DNA of 64,000 bases from a virus, in IMG/VR virus record IMGVR_UViG_3300043410_001256, positions 1-64,000 of that record. One strand, given 5' to 3'. Under the pieces are notes generated by a model that did no database searches, was not told the origin of the DNA, and was given only the letters and a program-made list of their open reading frames with translations. Shown here piece by piece: positions 61,201 to 64,000 of the stretch. The first letter of the stretch is position 1. The number at the start of each line of letters is the position of its first letter. The position numbers were made by a program, and so were the translations under genes.

Positions 61201-64000
61201 GTAAGCGGTGGTTTGATCACTGCCTACACCATTGACTATGCTCAAACAAAAGTAGCAAAGGTGTTAAGTTCTACACAGTTTGTAACAGACAAGAATGTAA
61301 CAATTCGTGCTGGCGCAAAACTGGTGTTTGCAGGTGTTCCTGCTACTGCTATTGCACGTAGCGATGGTAACTCCATTTATAATATTTCCGTTACCAATGC
61401 CGGCTCCGGATATGCATCTGCACCAACTGTTACCATTGAAGACACACAAGGTAACCAGGCCACTGCAACTGCTGTGGTAAATGATAATCTTATTAGCTAT
61501 GTTGAAATTGTAAACCCAGGCGCTGGTTACAAAGTTGGTGAAAATGTACAAGCTGAAATTGTAAGTTATGTAGAACTGAAAACATCGGCTACATCAACTT
61601 ACGGAACTGATACTTTGTATTTTGCAGAAGGCACAGACCTTAGTGCAATTAAACCAGGTTGGTTGGTATTCTTGGTTTCTACTATTAACGGCAATGAGTT
61701 GTATACAGATTTTGGATTGACTCCGTATGCGGAAACAGATTACACTGGACCAAATCCGGATGACTACATTTCGTTTATGGATATTGCACTAACACGTGCA
61801 GATATTCGTACAGTTGTTACTGTGGACACCGATCGTTTGGTATTAGATGGGCCTATTAGAAGCTTAGACTCAGATGGCGAAGTAATTGACTTGCCATTGG
61901 ATTCCAAGATTTTTGTAACTTGCCAAAGCAGATTCTTCACAGAAGACGGTTATGGTTCTAGTGCTAGAGTTCCAGGAAATACAAAATCTGGATTCCTTAG
62001 TGTTGCAGAAATCGTAACTGGCAATGAAATGGTTCTAGACACCGTTGCAGGTGTACAACCTGGCATGGTAGTTAAAGATGTATCTGGATACATTTCCTAT
62101 ACCGTTACTGTATTAAACGTTGATGCTTATACTAGAAGAATTAAACTTTCCGGTGACGTTACTGTTCCAGCACTAACACCAGTTTATTTCAACAACAATG
62201 CAGACATAACAGCAACCATTGCATCATCTGAAATTGACTACATTGACATTACAAATTCAGGTCGTGGATATGTACATGCTCCACAAATAACTATTGAATC
62301 ATTGTATCCTGTTGTTACCAAGGTGGCAGCATGTACTGGCAGCACAAATTTAATCACATACCTTGATCCAACAACTCTAGCACCAATTCAGTACCAGTCT
62401 GGTAAAGTACTAAAAGTTGACACCTACACTGGTGTAGTTGTTGGTGCAAAAGTAACAAGTACCTATGATAACTTTGGTGTTGGTTTAACCACTGGTGCAA
62501 ATACACCTAAAGTTGTAGCATTGGTTCTAGAACAAACAGCGTCTGCGGTGTTTGAAAAGAGAATTGTATTAGATATACTACAACCTGAGTTCAGTGACAT
62601 CGAAGTAACATTTACCTATGCCGCCGAAGCAGTGGCATTAATTGATCAGCAGAACTCTGCAATAGATGTCGAAGACACCACACCAGAAACATATGATGTT
62701 GGCGATACTGTGGTTGTTAATATTCCTACTAACGCTAGACAAACTTCGACTAATATTGTTACATACAATCAATATTATTTTACAGGCACAGAATGGTTGC
62801 CTGCACAACAAAAATCAGACACCAATCAAGAACCACTGTTTGATGCGTTTGATAAAAATGGATACAGTGCCGGCGATGGTACTACATACCCTGGTACTAA
62901 ATTCACAGGTACCAAGATCTTTGGATATCGCATAGGCTCGGGTAAAGCAGACACTGTGCTGAATTTCTCACTGACCTATAAGAATTTCCAAAACGTTGGT
63001 GATATTGAATTCTCTAACTACTTCCAGACCGATACGTTTAGTTACTTGTTAGGGTTTGGCGAAGTTTCAATTCCAATTAAGAACTTTGTTCTTAAACAAA
63101 GCACCAGCGACAGTTATCGTTTAAGAAACATCTGGACTCCAGTTACTGAAAAATCAAAACAGTATCAGGTTATCACACATCAATATGATGGTACAACCAA
63201 CTATTTTGAAGTTGACATTGAACCAGAAACCAGCAACACAATACCTTACTTAAAAGTATTTGTTGGAACTACCCTGCTGGATTCAACACAGTATGTGCTT
63301 ACACAGTTTGGCGGTCGCAAGGCTATTGTTATTAACACATCTAACCTTGACACCAACAAACAGGTTATTATTAAAATATACAGCAAGTCACAGTCTACAA
63401 TTGGACATTATGAAACACCAGTTAACTTTGATTTGAATCCATTGAATAATAACTTTGAGTATTTGACACTGGGACAAATTAGAAATCACCTGGTTACCAA
63501 AACACAAAATCACTATGGTTTAGTTGGCCCAACACTGGGAAATAATAACCTACGCAACATTTCTAATAAGAGCTGGCAAGGCTCAATTCTACAACACGCA
63601 AGTCCTGTGGCCATGGCAGCTTTGTTTATGACAGACAAAGATTTGAATGTTGTTCAGGCAATCGAATTTGCACAAAAAGAATATTCTAAGTTCAAGAATC
63701 GTTTCTTGGACATGGCAGCTAAGTCACAGATTGACCCATACGATATTCCTGCATCGGTTGATCGTGTATTAGAAAGCATCATGGTAGGTAAGAGCTCAAT
63801 GAGCCCGTGGTACGACAGCGACATGGTTCCATACGGATCAAAGTTCCGTAAAACCACTCGCATACCAGTGTTGAATGTAAGACAAAAAACATATCTGATT
63901 CCAGATACTTTTGATCCTACTGTGCTATCTCGTCGTGCGGTATTGGTATACTTACAAGACACAACCACTAGAACTGTTCAACAGTTAATAAGAGGAATTG
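58282..64000 (+). CDS. Giant baseplate protein in gp7 position (3' end outside window)
   Basis: Open from ATG 58282 to the last base, at least 1906 codons (T4 gp7: 1032). The N-terminus (SINLLPEVFRSETNKKFLAA, then QLISEADTTVRVDSYIGR) is seen at the start of large wedge proteins in aquatic T4-like phages. A cupredoxin-like strand block lies near residues 175-215 (ITLIKGQTYRIKVNQPGHPF, then WIQTNLGATG). Glycine-tyrosine beta repeats occur at about 1030-1095 (NAGSGYASAPTVTIED, NPGAGYKVGENVQAEI) and 1320 (NSGRGYVHAPQITIES). The last part visible, with IEFAQKEYSKFKNRFLD, is helical. It lies 12 bp after gp6. It is probably the outer wedge scaffold that carries fibres. Confidence 0.82.
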   Translation, partial: MSIKSINLLPEVFRSETNKKFLAATVDQLISEADTTVRVDSYIGRQDAPAWSTGDTYIKEPNTDRKNYQLESSVLVDAGQGQTDFYNGYLDLLQQISYYGGLTNDHSRLFSSDSYTFDGCFDIDKFVNFTQYLWLPNGPPEVTVTASNLDVSSLYNVSRSLAVQGYQFTEFGNDKNPIITLIKGQTYRIKVNQPGHPFWIQTNLGATGTYSESATELSRRVLGVNNNGIDVGEIEFSVPAGNAQDTFLTAKTAATVDFATTKKYSQIQGAMTNQLALIGGIDGVSQGLNGKTLIFLTDDNNNDAWTDPGNFDVGTENGQPGTFDYDGEGFEAGDTVAGVNRKGIFRIRLVSVAGGRQIVKLDPIQQVALGEKVYVKAGTKNSNVEYLLNQSNQYEAVPPLTASLDTLYYQDGSDNKFAGIIRLVNPGTETINIDEDIVGKVNYTSPNQVVFTNGLHVRFDDTAIPSSYANNNYIVEGVGDAIKLISIGNFSSPENYAQLSNLATPDYITINRASRDLNAWSRSNRWFHIETIESAAKYREEPALLDISGIQRAKRPIIEFDPDIYLFDYGRTAKSPVDIIDFTITDAFKEVEGQTNYVIRMPNGVTRALTAGTRIIFAADEDPEVNNKIYRVDFITTSTGTQIHLVSQNTSTLPTYTVNSAVITSNLSYNFIPSVTFSSPLPGIGTEVATGNVVLKTSGVDSIGVNNSGISYVADPYISISSDYTTAVETNIVYQPYKHVDYIRLVARGTGYTATNPNVHISNPNTYYAVISNATVGQFGLTFEANGITTSQWLGIQPGAQVIGNGIIGGTIITAVDQTANLITINAPAISANVDSVPPISGITTVAIGDQWVFKTNVTAGTYAVVQSTVQNAKTVTVDDTSMIDVGMIVSGGERPISISSIRIDVVPTRVITSSLHNLNDGDLIFIRDIVGTVELNFSRYYVKRISETAIDLYTDSSFSTAAQQDSRNFTDYVSGGLITAYTIDYAQTKVAKVLSSTQFVTDKNVTIRAGAKLVFAGVPATAIARSDGNSIYNISVTNAGSGYASAPTVTIEDTQGNQATATAVVNDNLISYVEIVNPGAGYKVGENVQAEIVSYVELKTSATSTYGTDTLYFAEGTDLSAIKPGWLVFLVSTINGNELYTDFGLTPYAETDYTGPNPDDYISFMDIALTRADIRTVVTVDTDRLVLDGPIRSLDSDGEVIDLPLDSKIFVTCQSRFFTEDGYGSSARVPGNTKSGFLSVAEIVTGNEMVLDTVAGVQPGMVVKDVSGYISYTVTVLNVDAYTRRIKLSGDVTVPALTPVYFNNNADITATIASSEIDYIDITNSGRGYVHAPQITIESLYPVVTKVAACTGSTNLITYLDPTTLAPIQYQSGKVLKVDTYTGVVVGAKVTSTYDNFGVGLTTGANTPKVVALVLEQTASAVFEKRIVLDILQPEFSDIEVTFTYAAEAVALIDQQNSAIDVEDTTPETYDVGDTVVVNIPTNARQTSTNIVTYNQYYFTGTEWLPAQQKSDTNQEPLFDAFDKNGYSAGDGTTYPGTKFTGTKIFGYRIGSGKADTVLNFSLTYKNFQNVGDIEFSNYFQTDTFSYLLGFGEVSIPIKNFVLKQSTSDSYRLRNIWTPVTEKSKQYQVITHQYDGTTNYFEVDIEPETSNTIPYLKVFVGTTLLDSTQYVLTQFGGRKAIVINTSNLDTNKQVIIKIYSKSQSTIGHYETPVNFDLNPLNNNFEYLTLGQIRNHLVTKTQNHYGLVGPTLGNNNLRNISNKSWQGSILQHASPVAMAALFMTDKDLNVVQAIEFAQKEYSKFKNRFLDMAAKSQIDPYDIPASVDRVLESIMVGKSSMSPWYDSDMVPYGSKFRKTTRIPVLNVRQKTYLIPDTFDPTVLSRRAVLVYLQDTTTRTVQQLIRGI

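Overview
The window is a stretch of a large contractile-tailed phage of the T4 superfamily, distant from T4 itself. The evidence is a set of recognisable T4-type morphogenesis and replication proteins: gp20 portal, gp21 protease, gp22 scaffold, gp23 capsid, gp26, gp46/gp47 recombination nuclease, gp55 late sigma factor, and gp53, gp5, gp25 and gp6 baseplate proteins. Several carry T4-style late promoters (core TAAATA). The style of the fibre genes (TTGAL..GG.G..GN repeats, Mtd-like N-termini) is what I know from aquatic T4-like phages such as cyanophages. No host, integrase, tRNA, rRNA, CRISPR or IS sequence is visible, and the host cannot be named from this window.

Layout. (1) 1-1220, plus strand: the 3' end of a virion protein and a NUDIX hydrolase. 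(2) 1206-30212, minus strand: about 29 kb of adhesin, fibre and virion structural genes, dominated by a 4550-residue protein built from 21 copies of a module, plus 1369- and 1435-residue virion proteins and many small fibre-associated proteins. Most have their own late promoter. (3) 30213-30478: a regulatory gap holding a probable small RNA on the plus strand and two opposed terminators. (4) 30479-39731, minus strand: head block 23-22-21-prohead core-small ORF-20, then a 1048-residue tape-measure candidate. (5) 39782-40872, plus strand: gp26 and a small gp51-position ORF, joined by a candidate -1 frameshift site. (6) 40873-41297: gene-free, hairpin-rich. (7) 41298-47343, minus strand: a PD-(D/E)XK nuclease, then gp47, radical SAM 2, gp46 and radical SAM 1 in overlapping order, with gp55 upstream. 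(8) 47418-64000, plus strand: a baseplate operon in the order tube initiator, gp53, hub, gp5 spike, gp25, gp6 and a giant gp7-position protein that runs off the window.

How it works together. gp55 in region 7 should direct RNA polymerase to the late promoters seen in front of the fibre, head, tape-measure and baseplate genes. The head block makes the prohead. gp26 and its downstream ORF sit beside the tape measure, as tail-assembly chaperones do in other phages. The baseplate operon keeps the simple order of compact contractile tails. gp46/47 process DNA ends during replication.

Most interesting: two paralogous radical SAM genes woven into the gp46/47 operon; the in-phase slippery site at the gp26 end; a late promoter inside a hairpin that hides a ribosome-binding site (25955-25997); two covarying 25-nt hairpin/late-promoter elements; a terminated small-RNA candidate beside the capsid gene; and a spike protein with its lytic domain at the C-terminus.
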